From WTAW01 sp964406575 (GTDB lineage: Bacteria > Acidobacteriota > Aminicenantia > Aminicenantales > Aminicenantaceae), in the NCBI GenBank assembly GCA_964406575.1, contig CAYOSH010000018.1, positions 1 through 64,000 on the forward strand: 64,000 nucleotides of DNA, in the 5' to 3' direction. Position numbers and translations under genes: made by a program. Each line of letters starts with the position of its first letter. Positions within the stretch are counted from its first letter, which is position 1. Of this stretch, positions 1 to 9,050 are shown in pieces. Under the pieces are notes generated by a model that was given only the letters and a program-made list of their open reading frames with translations, was not told the DNA's origin and made no database searches.

Positions 1-26
1 GCGAAGCTTGCATTGGATTAATTATG

Positions 27-46
27 CCCCGTACGTAAGTGCGGGG
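27..46 (+). terminator. Hairpin with GTAA tetraloop, possible terminator of an upstream gene
   Basis: The sequence CCCCGTAC-GTAA-GTGCGGGG forms an 8-bp stem (one G-T wobble) closed by a GNRA-type tetraloop. It precedes the first gene of the window. The following TTGTTA tract is only weakly T-rich, so it may be an imperfect terminator of a gene to the left of the window or a 5' leader structure. Confidence 0.35.
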
Positions 47-112
47 TTGTTAACTGGAATCGGTTTATACTATTAATAAGGAGTAGGAATAAAAGAGCTT
101 TATGGGGGGAGA

Positions 113-1726
113 ATGAATAAATCGCTTTTTTCCTTTCTTTGGGTTCTGTTTTTTGTCATTTCAACAACGGGACTTATCGCTTTTGATTCTAGCTATAGAA
201 TTAAAAGCCAGAACGAACTGCAGCACGAAGTCACCGTCACACTCAAACTCATCCAGGTTTATGTGACGGATGACGATGGCAATCCAGCTATGGATTTGGG
301 GATTGACGATTTTGAGATCTATGACAACAACAAGCGAATGAAGCTCACGGAATTTGAAAAATACACTCTGGCACTTCCATCCTATGAAAAAAAGTTCGAA
401 GAACCGATTGTTGAACCCGAATCTGAGGAGGAAGTTGTTCCAGAAAAAATGACGAGAAAGTTTTTCCTCTTTTTCGATTTTGCCAATAACAATGCCACAG
501 GCTTTAAAAAGTCCAAAGAAGCGGCTTTACATTTTATCGATACACAAATTAAGTCCACTGATGAAGTGGGGGTGCTTTCGTATTCCTCCATGCGGAGTCT
601 GGTGCTCCATGAGTATTTAACCACAGACCATGAAAAGATTCGGGAAGTTGTCGAAGGCTTTGGAGTGAAAGAAGTGCTGGGTAGAGCTGAAAATGTTGAA
701 GCCCGGTATTGGAGTTATGAAGATAGTCCATATGCAAGTTATGGTAAAGAATTTGAAATTCCAGGATTATTAGAATTGGACAGAAGAGTTTCAAAAAATC
801 AAGCAATCAGTTATTCATTGAATCTAAGTGAATTAGGAAAAGCCCTTCGTTATATCCCCGGGCAAAAACACATCCTTCTTTTTTCATCCGGTATTGCCAG
901 CTCTCTTGTCTATGGACATTCCCCACCCCTGCGTTCTTATAGGCAGTGGTTCGGAGATACGACAGTCCGTAACAGATACGAAAACATGATGAAGGAACTT
1001 GCGGCCTCAAACAGTCCGGTGTTTGCGTTGGATACCGAAGAACTCGGTTCGGCAGTGATGAGGGATGAGGAAGCCACGGGCCAGCGTTCTTTGAAGAAGC
1101 TGGCTAATACGACAGGAGGAAAATACTACGACAATCTCCACAATTATGAAGAAATCATGGAAGAAATTCAGACTCTAACTGGTTCGTATTACGTCCTGGG
1201 CTATTACATCGATGAGAAGTGGGATGGAAAATATCACAATGTTAAAGTTGAGGTCAAAAAGAAAGGATATAAGGTCCATGCACAGGGCGGATACTACAAT
1301 CCGAAATCCTTCACGAAATATTCAAAATTAGAAAAACAGATTCATCTGGTGGATCTCGCTTTAACCGAAAGGCCGCTGTTTCAGGATCCCGTTCGTTTTC
1401 CTCTGGAAGCCTCACACAGTCCGGGAGAAGAAAAAGGAAATCTTTCTCTTGTTTTGCAGATTCCGATAGAAAAACTTGAGGAAATTTCCGGTGAAAAAAT
1501 CGAAATTATCAGTTTGGTGTTCGATAAAAATGAAGATATTGTGGCTTTCGATCGAATTGAGAAGGATTTTACAAAATTTCCGGATGATGAGTTTCAATAC
1601 TCATGTTATCTTTCAGTTCCGCCCGGTGAGTACAAATGCCGGATTGTCATTCGCAATATGGAAACAGGCCGGGGCGCTGTCGGATCTGCTTCAGTGATCA
1701 TCCCCGAAGAATCAGATATTAAATAA
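113..1726 (+). CDS. Secreted VWFA-related domain protein (acidobacterial type)
   Basis: The 537-residue product has a Sec signal peptide (about residues 1-24), a beta-rich N-terminal module (about 40-80, with VTLKLIQVYVTDDDG) and a von Willebrand A-like domain from about 115 to 395. This order is that of the VWFA-related family abundant in Acidobacteriota. The MIDAS metal motif, normally DxSxS, reads D122-F-A-N-N, so both serines are missing and metal-dependent adhesion may be lost. The C-terminal ~140 residues (from LFQDPVRFPLEASH) form a further beta-rich domain. The start follows a strong GGGGGGA ribosome site. A gene for a second secreted protein follows after 26 bp, probably co-transcribed. 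The ligand is unknown; the exported location is well supported. Confidence 0.8.
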   Translation: MNKSLFSFLWVLFFVISTTGLIAFDSSYRIKSQNELQHEVTVTLKLIQVYVTDDDGNPAMDLGIDDFEIYDNNKRMKLTEFEKYTLALPSYEKKFEEPIVEPESEEEVVPEKMTRKFFLFFDFANNNATGFKKSKEAALHFIDTQIKSTDEVGVLSYSSMRSLVLHEYLTTDHEKIREVVEGFGVKEVLGRAENVEARYWSYEDSPYASYGKEFEIPGLLELDRRVSKNQAISYSLNLSELGKALRYIPGQKHILLFSSGIASSLVYGHSPPLRSYRQWFGDTTVRNRYENMMKELAASNSPVFALDTEELGSAVMRDEEATGQRSLKKLANTTGGKYYDNLHNYEEIMEEIQTLTGSYYVLGYYIDEKWDGKYHNVKVEVKKKGYKVHAQGGYYNPKSFTKYSKLEKQIHLVDLALTERPLFQDPVRFPLEASHSPGEEKGNLSLVLQIPIEKLEEISGEKIEIISLVFDKNEDIVAFDRIEKDFTKFPDDEFQYSCYLSVPPGEYKCRIVIRNMETGRGAVGSASVIIPEESDIK

Positions 1727-1752
1727 ATATAGACCCAATACGACGAAAGCCA

Positions 1753-2616
1753 ATGTTAAAACTTAAAATATTTATAATTTACTCACTCGTGTGTTTGATA
1801 ATCCTCTCTTATGGTCTCCGTGGTATTCCGTCAGTAAATTATCAAGAGAAAAAAGCAATAGGCCTGGATGAAACACTGGATAAATGTACAGTTTATTGTG
1901 AGATGCTAGCTCGTGCCTCTCTTTTTTTTGTCTGCATAGAAAAAATCGAGGAGGAGATATATGAAATCAATTTGATAGGACATTCCGGGGGCATAGATAC
2001 GAAAAAGATTGAGGGCAATACTTACATCTATGATTACCAATTGATAAAGAAAGGAAATAAAGTAGAGGAAAAGCGAATCTTGTTAGAGGAAAACGGAAAG
2101 AAAAAGAATGAAGAAAATGCTCAATTAAAAACGGGAATGTTTTACTCAAAGAGATCTATCTTAGGACCTATCGGCCTTCTGTCACGAGAAAACCATGACA
2201 AGTATGGCTACGAAATTCTTGATGAAGAATCCATCAGCGGAAGGAATATCATTGTTATTGAAGCCAAACCAAAGTCAGAGATGAACGATATGCCAAATTA
2301 CGGCAAAATATGGATTGATAAACAAGACTACAGCATTCTCAAGATTGAAGTCGCAGAGGAATCACTCGTGGGATTTAAACAAATCAAAGAAGCCAGTAAA
2401 TTAAATACAACCCCCTCAATATCAGTGACACACTTTTATGATGAGGTTTACACGACCGATAAAAATCAGGTCATTCACTTTCCTAGTCAAACGATCTTTC
2501 ATTACCAAACACGTTCTCCAGGAAGGAAGTATAGAGATAGGCTTATTAAAGCGAAAAGCCAGTATACATACAGCAACTACAAATTTTTCACCGTGGACGT
2601 GGATGTGAAATATTGA
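1753..2616 (+). CDS. Secreted protein of unknown function, LolA-like appearance
   Basis: The 287-residue product starts with one hydrophobic segment (residues 5-25), best read as a signal peptide or N-terminal anchor. The rest is rich in charged beta strands. The middle part (about 155-210, with NYGKIWIDKQDYSILKIE) resembles the strand pattern of LolA/LppX-like periplasmic carrier domains, in which a protein carries the record of substrate modification on a beta sheet; this is a resemblance by eye only. It lies 26 bp downstream of the VWFA-related gene on the same strand, so the two probably form an operon. No catalytic motif was seen. Confidence 0.6.
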   Translation: MLKLKIFIIYSLVCLIILSYGLRGIPSVNYQEKKAIGLDETLDKCTVYCEMLARASLFFVCIEKIEEEIYEINLIGHSGGIDTKKIEGNTYIYDYQLIKKGNKVEEKRILLEENGKKKNEENAQLKTGMFYSKRSILGPIGLLSRENHDKYGYEILDEESISGRNIIVIEAKPKSEMNDMPNYGKIWIDKQDYSILKIEVAEESLVGFKQIKEASKLNTTPSISVTHFYDEVYTTDKNQVIHFPSQTIFHYQTRSPGRKYRDRLIKAKSQYTYSNYKFFTVDVDVKY

Positions 2617-2617
2617 T

Positions 2618-2754
2618 GGAGAGATTAAGAGCTGAGGTCTTCTGCCTCAACAAGCGACATTACCCCATGTCCGACTTAATGATCCAAAAGGCCTGGTATA
2701 TCGGCGCGTGATCCTTCAATGTCGCTATAATCAGCTCTGATTATTTATCTCTCC
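2618..2754. repeat. 137-nt nested inverted repeat between convergent genes
   Basis: Three pairs of arms face each other in order: GGAGAGAT (2618-2625) with ATCTCTCC (2747-2754), GAGCTGA (2629-2635) with TCAGCTC (2731-2737), and AGCGACATT (2653-2661) with AATGTCGCT (2718-2726). All three pairs are perfect. The element begins two bases after the stop of the preceding gene and ends 55 bases before the stop of the opposing permease gene. It could be a two-way terminator, a structured RNA or a small mobile palindrome. Confidence 0.6.
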
Positions 2755-2809
2755 GCAAACGAGTCTCGTTTCACACACACAAGGGAAAAGATTCAGGAAT
2801 ATTGATGCT

Positions 2810-5425
2810 CTACTCGTACCTCAACGATTCAGCAGGATTTGCCAGAGCGGCCTTTATGCTCTGAACGCCTACTGTAAGGGCAGCAATTGACAGAGCGACA
2901 GCTCCACTCACCAGGAATGGCTCAGGGCCCAAATTCATCCTGTAGGCAAAGTTTTCCAACCACCGGCTCAGCAGATAGTAGGCCACAGGCCAAGCGAAAA
3001 CATTCGAAATAATCACCCATTTTGTGAATTGTCTGGATAAGAGGACAGTTATCCCGCCTGCTGTCGCCCCCAACACTTTTCTGATCCCGATCTCCTTGAC
3101 TCTTTTTGAGGTCATGAATGAGGCTAATCCCAACAAACCCAGACATGACACAAATAGGGCCAAACACGTGAATATGGTGATCAATTTCCCGGTTTTTTCT
3201 TCTGTTCTATAGAAGCTGTGATAGGCATCTTCCATATATCTGTAGTTAAAGCCCGCAAAAGGGAGCACGTTATTCCAGATTTCTTTAAGCGATTGGACAG
3301 TCTGCTCAGTGTTTGTCGGGCTTATCTTAATGGCCATCATGGCATACATTTTAGGCTCAATAAAAATGATCATCGGATTAATCTTATTGTGCAGAGACTG
3401 GACATGAAAATCTCTGACAACACCCACAATGGTCATCTCAACCATTTCTTGATTCCGCGGAATGAGAAGTTTAGCCCCGACAGGATTATCCAATCCCAAA
3501 ACCTTCACCGCGGTTTCATTCAGCAGGGCGCTTTCTTTTTCATCCATAGCGTAGTCTTTTGATAGGTCACGGCCTTTAACGAGGTGCAGCCCCATGGTTT
3601 TCACATACCCATAATCTCCTGGTAAAGCTTGGAGAGTGACCGTTTTTTCAGGGCCATCGCCCACTTTTCTGGCGCTCATTTGGAACTGGCTGTTTACACC
3701 CGGAGCTGTATAAACCCCTGAAACGCTCATAACATTCGGGTTGTTCAATATTTCACTTCTGAGGACTGGATACTTTTTCTTCACCTCTTCGTTTCCCCAT
3801 GGAAATTGCACCAATAGAACATCCTTTTTTTCAAATCCGAGTTCTGAGTTTTTCATAAAACTAAGCTGCTGATAAACGACCAATGTGCCCACAATAAGCA
3901 AAATGGAGATACTGAATTGCACAACGACCAGCGCATGGCGGAGCGATAGCTTGTTCCTGATACCCCAAGGTCCGCTTTTAATAATATCAACCGGGCGGAA
4001 CCTGGAAAGAAAGAATGCCGGATAGCCGCCGGCAAAAAGACCGACCACGCAGACGAGCAATACGATTAATCCATAAAGATAGACGGAATTGCTGGAACCG
4101 ATGACAAATTCAATGTTGAGGAGCGCGTAGAGACTCTTATTGAGAATAATGAACAAATATATTCCTATGGCCGCGGCTATTAGGGCGACTAATGTCGACT
4201 CAACAAGGAATTGGTGGATCAGTTGCTTTCTGTTGGCCCCCACAACTTTCCGGACGCCCACCTCTTTCATCCGATCCACATACCTGGATGTGGAGAGATT
4301 CATGAAGTTGAAGCAGGCGATGAGAAGCACAAGGATCGATGCCGACAAAAAAAGATAGACATAGAGATAATTGCCCTTTGGTCCCATATCTCCCCTGGAT
4401 TCATTATCCCAGTGAATGGCCGAAAGAGGCTGCGGGATCAAATCCATCCGGCCTCTGTACCAGTCGCCCGCGTTCTTAATCAATAAGTTGTTCAGCTTTT
4501 CATGAAGAGTCTCTGCGGAAACGTTTTCTTTGAGCAGGACGTAATTGTGATCATCTCCCCAGACATTCCAAGGCTTTTCGGGGTATTCACCCAATGCCAT
4601 GACTGTTTCGTAAGAAACTAAAATCTCACAGCTCAGATGGGTATTGGCCGGTAGGTCTTTCATAACACCGGATATTTTGTAAGGTTTGTCGTTGATCGTT
4701 AAGGTCTGGCCTAAAGCTTCATTGGTCCCGAAATATTTACTGGCGATTTTTTGAGAAAGGACAACGGAATACGGCTCAACCAGCGCTTTTGATTTATCGC
4801 CCTCAAGAAGACTCCAGTTGAAGATATCAAAGATTTCCGGTTCTCCATAAAAGGCTTTGTCTTCTTCGAAGGACTGATTTTCCGCATCGGTTATGACAGT
4901 TTTCGTCATGTATCGCACTCTTGCGGCGACTTCGACTTCCGGGACTTCTGCATTGAGAGTGGGCGCGATGGCCGGCATGGCGCCAGCAAATTTCATTCGG
5001 CTGCCTTCTTTTCCCCAATCTGTAATCACACGGAATATCCTGTCTTTATTGGGATGAAAATTGTCGTAGCTCGTTTCGTTGACCACAAACATCAGCATCA
5101 ACAAACAGGCCGTCATTCCGAGCGCCAAACCTGAAATGTTGATGATGGAAAATCCTTTATGCTTCATCAGTTGCCTGAAAGCGATCTTAAGGTAATTCCT
5201 GAACATGACAGTCCTCCATTTTGTGGTCAAAACGATATAATGGTAAAAGACCAGCAGAGTACTCCCCAGCAGCCAGAAAAATCCTTTCATGCGGCTGTGG
5301 TTCTCTGATATATCCTTGTATTCGATCTCGAAATCCCTGGAGACGGCGAACATCTCCTCATAGAGAGAGAGCCGGCCGAGAATGTGCAAGAAAAATTTTG
5401 GTGGATTGTGCGGTCGTTTTTTCAC
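2810..5425 (-). CDS. MacB/FtsX-type ABC transporter permease with N-terminal prefix domain
   Basis: The 871-residue product opens with a short prefix domain (about 1-70, PPKFFLHILG and one membrane segment near 48-67), like the permease prefix domain found in PadR-linked transporters. Two MacB-like periplasmic/FtsX permease repeats follow: the first begins at about residue 76 (FRNYLKIAFRQLMKHKGFSI) and has its three-helix FtsX block around 350-470; the second has its FtsX block in the last 130 residues. Such permeases usually act with an ATPase encoded elsewhere and export peptides, lipids or antimicrobials. The start codon is GTG at 5425-5423 and overlaps the stop of the PadR gene (GTGA), which indicates translational coupling. 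No ATPase gene is adjacent. Confidence 0.88.
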   Translation of the reverse strand: MKKRPHNPPKFFLHILGRLSLYEEMFAVSRDFEIEYKDISENHSRMKGFFWLLGSTLLVFYHYIVLTTKWRTVMFRNYLKIAFRQLMKHKGFSIINISGLALGMTACLLMLMFVVNETSYDNFHPNKDRIFRVITDWGKEGSRMKFAGAMPAIAPTLNAEVPEVEVAARVRYMTKTVITDAENQSFEEDKAFYGEPEIFDIFNWSLLEGDKSKALVEPYSVVLSQKIASKYFGTNEALGQTLTINDKPYKISGVMKDLPANTHLSCEILVSYETVMALGEYPEKPWNVWGDDHNYVLLKENVSAETLHEKLNNLLIKNAGDWYRGRMDLIPQPLSAIHWDNESRGDMGPKGNYLYVYLFLSASILVLLIACFNFMNLSTSRYVDRMKEVGVRKVVGANRKQLIHQFLVESTLVALIAAAIGIYLFIILNKSLYALLNIEFVIGSSNSVYLYGLIVLLVCVVGLFAGGYPAFFLSRFRPVDIIKSGPWGIRNKLSLRHALVVVQFSISILLIVGTLVVYQQLSFMKNSELGFEKKDVLLVQFPWGNEEVKKKYPVLRSEILNNPNVMSVSGVYTAPGVNSQFQMSARKVGDGPEKTVTLQALPGDYGYVKTMGLHLVKGRDLSKDYAMDEKESALLNETAVKVLGLDNPVGAKLLIPRNQEMVEMTIVGVVRDFHVQSLHNKINPMIIFIEPKMYAMMAIKISPTNTEQTVQSLKEIWNNVLPFAGFNYRYMEDAYHSFYRTEEKTGKLITIFTCLALFVSCLGLLGLASFMTSKRVKEIGIRKVLGATAGGITVLLSRQFTKWVIISNVFAWPVAYYLLSRWLENFAYRMNLGPEPFLVSGAVALSIAALTVGVQSIKAALANPAESLRYE

Positions 5426-5751
5426 TTTTTCTTCTCCAAGGCTAAATCAGGAACATCACTCCAGGCCAGTTTGTGTATTTTTTGGACAGTTCCGAGGACC
5501 TTTTCGCCTTCACGAGTCAGCGAATAGAGAATCTTCCGTCGGCCTCCTTTCTTCGAGAGAGGCTCACTTTCTTGAGACACGACAAGGCCTTTTCGGAGCA
5601 GAAGGTAGAGTGTGTTGTAGAGAGATCCATAGTTTAGAGTTTTCCCTGTTATTTTACGGAAATTTTCCCTTATTGTTACGCCATATGCGTCCTCTTTAAG
5701 TTTCCAGATGGAAAGAAGGATCAGTTCTTCATTTTTTGTGAGTTCGGCCAT
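5422..5751 (-). CDS. PadR-family transcriptional regulator
   Basis: The 109-residue protein is a compact PadR winged helix: the N-terminal ELTKNEELILLSIWKLKEDAYG helix-turn-helix lead, the recognition helix region with NYGSLYNTLYLLLRKGLV, and the wing with GGRRKILYSLTREGEKVL. It is the first gene of a two-gene operon with the permease downstream, and the stop overlaps the permease start by 4 bp. PadR proteins in this setting usually repress their own transporter operon and respond to a small ligand; here that is inferred from context. A perfect 15-bp palindrome lies 46 bp upstream. Confidence 0.92.
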   Translation of the reverse strand: MAELTKNEELILLSIWKLKEDAYGVTIRENFRKITGKTLNYGSLYNTLYLLLRKGLVVSQESEPLSKKGGRRKILYSLTREGEKVLGTVQKIHKLAWSDVPDLALEKKK

Positions 5752-5796
5752 TGTGTATCCTCAATATTTGTTAAAAGCATTTTTAGTCTCTATTTA

Positions 5797-5811
5797 TATT
5801 TATCATAAATA
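5797..5811. promoter_or_regulatory. Candidate PadR operator: perfect AT-rich palindrome
   Basis: TATTTAT-C-ATAAATA is a perfect 7-1-7 palindrome inside a longer AT-rich stretch (about 5791-5832), upstream of the PadR start at 5751 on the minus strand. PadR proteins generally bind palindromes near their own promoter, so autoregulation is a reasonable inference. AT-richness raises the chance of a fortuitous palindrome. Confidence 0.4.
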
Positions 5812-6014
5812 CATATATAAATAAATACGTATTGAAGGGAAAAAAAGTTGCACTTAGATTTGCATTTAAATGGAAATCTTGGGCATTAGTCTTATAGAGA
5901 GTCTGAGAAAGGGATATCCTATTTATGTCTGAAGTAAGGATATTTTTGCAGGGACGTGTTTTCCTTGCTTATGCCTGATTAGCTATGGGGAGATCGAACT
6001 GGGACCGCCTCGGT

Positions 6015-6494
6015 CTATCTATCTTCCTGGTCGGAGTCTTTCTCCACAATTGCAAAAATAGCAGGCTCATACCCATATGTGATCACCCCGGCTTTTATAT
6101 TGATGGTAATGTTACTGTCGTCTTTGTATTTGACAATCGTTTTGTAAACGATCGGCACCTCGCTTCCCGCAATTCTGCTGTCGTAATATTTTTGGAGTCT
6201 TGGAAGTTCGCTGGGATGAACATGCTGAGAAAATGCGGTTCCAATAATTTCTGCTACAGAGTGGCCGGTTATCTCTGCAATTTGTTCATTTGCCCGGATA
6301 ATTATGCCATTCTGTACGATGGTCATCGCCTTTTTGCCCCTGGAAAAGAATTCTTGGTATTTTTTTTCAGTTTTCCAGTGTGGTATACCCGAGCGCTGCC
6401 TTACAATATCTATCTGTTCCAGCTCCACCATAAGCTTGTGCAGCTCCATTAAGTCCTTGCCATATCTGTTATTGAAAAAGTTGCTCGTGTCCAT
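6015..6494 (-). CDS. Stand-alone PAS domain sensor protein
   Basis: The 159-residue protein has a short helical N-terminus (residues 1-45, likely coiled coil) and a single PAS/S-box domain (about 48-152: AMTIVQNGIIIRANEQIAEITGHSVAEIIGTAF and the C-terminal GYEPAIFAIVEKD strands). No kinase, GGDEF, EAL or DNA-binding output domain follows before the stop, so it must act through a partner or be a ligand-binding module. No membrane segment is present, so it is cytoplasmic. The start is supported by AGGAGG seven bases upstream. A small zinc-ribbon gene lies upstream on the same strand. Confidence 0.8.
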   Translation of the reverse strand: MDTSNFFNNRYGKDLMELHKLMVELEQIDIVRQRSGIPHWKTEKKYQEFFSRGKKAMTIVQNGIIIRANEQIAEITGHSVAEIIGTAFSQHVHPSELPRLQKYYDSRIAGSEVPIVYKTIVKYKDDSNITINIKAGVITYGYEPAIFAIVEKDSDQEDR

Positions 6495-6643
6495 GAACCC
6501 TCCTAGAGTACTTTAGGCCATCACCCCCCAGAAAGTCATGAAATGTATAAGAATGTAAAAAAAGTAGGAATATTTTAAATAAACCACTGCTTAATCCAAT
6601 AGTTTAGTCGTGGGAGTTGATACAAAATTGAAAAAACGAGAGG

Positions 6644-6823
6644 TCAGATATTCAATTCATCTGCGCTCAGCAGCTTTTTGCAAGACAAGCACACATAGAA
6701 TAACCGTGTTAGCTCTGTTCGGGATTCATCTCCCCATATGGATTCCGTCTCCGGAGGTGGGAGCTTTATCTCACGAAGATGAGAATTTTGACAATAAGGA
6801 CACAAAATTTCAGTCGGATACAT
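6644..6823 (-). CDS. Small zinc-ribbon protein, 59 residues
   Basis: Reading the minus strand from ATG at 6823 gives a 59-residue protein with two CxxC knuckles, LCPYC at residues 7-11 and YVCLSC at 43-48, about 33 residues apart, which is the spacing of a zinc ribbon. An in-frame TAA lies two codons upstream of the ATG, which fixes the start; a GAGG sequence lies about 10 bases before it, slightly far for a ribosome site. The gene is on the same strand as the PAS gene, 149 bp upstream of it. A 94-residue reading frame on the opposite strand covers the same bases but has no recognisable features. Function unknown; a regulatory or adaptor role is possible. Confidence 0.55.
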   Translation of the reverse strand: MYPTEILCPYCQNSHLREIKLPPPETESIWGDESRTELTRLFYVCLSCKKLLSADELNI

Positions 6824-7269
6824 CGATTAGCAACCTCGGCGAACCCTGGCTATGCCGTAATTATTATGATCATATCGCAAATCTTTATAAATGACCTCAA
6901 GGGATGATATGAGGGGGTGATTTTTTTCCTGTTTTGTCTAGCCGCACACAGTCCTCGGGAATGTTCGCGTGTGTTCAATTGGTTTTGTGATTCATTTCCC
7001 AACATCCATTTCGTTTTTTCTGTTTTCGTTTCTGAATATCTGGTGTAAGCTTTTTATGTGCAAATTCTGGGATTCAAAAGACATTTGTCCTTTTTGGCGA
7101 TCTATTATTGGGCTTTTGTTCTCTATTCTCCTTTCGGTGGAGATCGTTGCTGAAAAGTTCTTTTGTGCGTATCGTGAGAGTTAAAAACAGTAACGAATCC
7201 TGGCATAAACAGTATGGACATGTGGATCGTTATAATATTGTGCTATATCTTCCATTAAATGGAGCGAAA
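6824..7269. other. 446-bp intergenic region without a convincing gene
   Basis: This stretch separates the divergent zinc-ribbon and propeller genes and should hold promoters for both. It is AT-rich with T-runs. Plus-strand frames (for example 6969-7184) give Phe/Ile/Cys-rich translations typical of non-coding sequence. No repeat of the families seen elsewhere in the window was found here. Confidence 0.4.
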
Positions 7270-8493
7270 ATGAATACAGGAAAACGTCATGTCTTTTATT
7301 GGAGGTGTGTAGTCTTTTGTCTTGTTATGATAGTCGTATCCTGCAGCCCGGGGAAAAAAGAATGGCAGGGAGAAATAATCGAAAAAAATGGAACCACGAT
7401 AGTTAAAAATCCTCAAGAGCCCTATTATGGAGAAATAACGCTTGAAATTGAGGAAGAGTTTGCAATAGGAAATGATGAGGATCCGAATTATCAGTTTTAC
7501 CGGGTTGCGGGAATCGCCCTTGATAGCCACTCGAATTTATACGTCCTTGATTCTGGAAACAATCGGGTTCAGAAATTTGGTGATGAGGGAAATTATCTGA
7601 TGACAATAGGCAGAGAAGGACAGGGACCTGGCGAGTTTACAAGGATCTCTTCTGTATTTATCGATGATGAAGACTCGGCTTATATATCAGATCAAAGAAG
7701 GATTCAAATCTTCAACAGTGCTGGTGAATATCAGGAAAGCATCACCTTTGATAATGGCATTAATGAATTTTTTATTGATGTCGATGGCAACATCATTACC
7801 CTTATCATCCAGAATGATGAGGAGGGAAGTCGAAAATACTTGGTCAAATACAGTGGGGATGGGAAATTAATCCGGAAAATAGACGAATTTTCTGATGTTC
7901 AGGCGGTACGCTCTCAGGATAGTTCGGGCAGAACCGTTGCCTTCAAAGCCTACCATCAGTACAACTATTGGCCATATATTTTCCCCATCACGGATCGAAT
8001 ATTTATTTATGCCTATCCGTCTGAATATGCGATGACAGTTATGAGTAACACCGGCGAGGTCATCTCAAGGATAGAGAAAGATGAACCTCCCCTTGTAATC
8101 AGCACGGCGGAGAAAAACTTCATAGTCAACAGCATTGAAGAGCGCGCGTCACAAATGGGACGGAAGCCACCCAGGGATGTGCTACTGGCTTCTTGTCAAT
8201 TTCCCCCGCATCGCCCATTTTTTCAAGGGATCTTTGTGGATAACACAGGTAGGATTTACGTAAGAAAGTCACATTCGGTGCTTGATGAAAGCGATCAGGT
8301 TGAGTTTGATATCTTCAGTCATGAGGGCACCTACATGTACAAGACTTTCCTTCCATTCAGTCCGGATTTTACGAGGAAGGATCGGCTTTACGATATCTTC
8401 ACATCCGAGGAGACCGGTGAGGTTAAGATCAAAAGATACATAATCAAAAACTGGGATCAGATGAAAGCGGGGATACCCATATCCATTCGATGA
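7270..8493 (+). CDS. 6-bladed beta-propeller lipoprotein (NHL-like)
   Basis: The product from ATG 7270 is 407 residues, with a lipoprotein signal ending in VVSC, so it should be anchored in a membrane. The body carries NHL-like blades, for example AGIALDSHSNLYVLDSGNNRV near residue 80 and SVFIDDEDSAYISDQRRIQIF, typical of the 6-bladed propeller family common in Bacteroidota and Acidobacteriota-like genomes. The open frame extends upstream to 7108, but the lipobox and a GGAGCGAAA ribosome site support 7270. The next gene overlaps its stop by 4 bp. These proteins are usually of unknown ligand and may bind glycans or peptides at the cell surface. Confidence 0.85.
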   Translation: MNTGKRHVFYWRCVVFCLVMIVVSCSPGKKEWQGEIIEKNGTTIVKNPQEPYYGEITLEIEEEFAIGNDEDPNYQFYRVAGIALDSHSNLYVLDSGNNRVQKFGDEGNYLMTIGREGQGPGEFTRISSVFIDDEDSAYISDQRRIQIFNSAGEYQESITFDNGINEFFIDVDGNIITLIIQNDEEGSRKYLVKYSGDGKLIRKIDEFSDVQAVRSQDSSGRTVAFKAYHQYNYWPYIFPITDRIFIYAYPSEYAMTVMSNTGEVISRIEKDEPPLVISTAEKNFIVNSIEERASQMGRKPPRDVLLASCQFPPHRPFFQGIFVDNTGRIYVRKSHSVLDESDQVEFDIFSHEGTYMYKTFLPFSPDFTRKDRLYDIFTSEETGEVKIKRYIIKNWDQMKAGIPISIR

Positions 8494-9050
8494 AATTTGG
8501 CTTGAGATGTGAGACAATAATATCGTTGGGAAAAATGAGGTTGTCATCGATCAAAACAGCTGCCACCGGTATCATTGCTCTCTTTCTCCTGATGAGTCTG
8601 TGCATATTTGTGTTTCCGTCACGAACCTCAATCCCTCCTGGCGAAAAAAAGGATGTGTCCCAAATTCTGAAAGACATTTACGAAGAGATCAAAGAGTTCG
8701 ATAAATATCCCGGGTGTGATTTTATCAAGCGAGAGTTCTTTGTGGGTGAAGACGACGACGATACAAACAAGGATACACATGTAGTGATAATCGTCCAGGA
8801 TATTGAAGAAAAGGCAAAAGTTACGATCCAGGTCACCTACATGGAGCGTAGCAAAGGCAGGCCTGTAGTAGGAATTGCCAAATGTGTGAAAACCCTCTTC
8901 TATTTTGTTCGGGACAATCACTCTGAGATCATTAAAAGTGATTTCGATGAAAAGGAAAAAGAACACATCCTGCCCGGTATTCTTCGAGCAATTAAAAACA
9001 AAAAGAAACTTCTGAAAGAGATCGGATCTAATAAAGAGTTAAAACCTTAA
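8490..9050 (+). CDS. Small membrane-anchored protein of unknown function
   Basis: The 186-residue product has one hydrophobic segment (about residues 23-45) followed by a charged, probably extracytoplasmic domain containing an acidic run (GEDDDDTNKD) and a lysine-rich C-terminus. Family not recognised. The start ATG overlaps the stop of the propeller gene (ATGA), which suggests coupled translation and a shared function; an internal ATG at 8535 is an alternative start. Its 3' end overlaps the opposing outer-membrane gene by 12 bp. Confidence 0.55.
   Translation: MKFGLRCETIISLGKMRLSSIKTAATGIIALFLLMSLCIFVFPSRTSIPPGEKKDVSQILKDIYEEIKEFDKYPGCDFIKREFFVGEDDDDTNKDTHVVIIVQDIEEKAKVTIQVTYMERSKGRPVVGIAKCVKTLFYFVRDNHSEIIKSDFDEKEKEHILPGILRAIKNKKKLLKEIGSNKELKP

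Noticed and set aside
6610..6894. 94-codon plus-strand frame
   Set aside because: It overlaps the minus-strand zinc-ribbon frame and has no domain, ribosome site or sensible composition.
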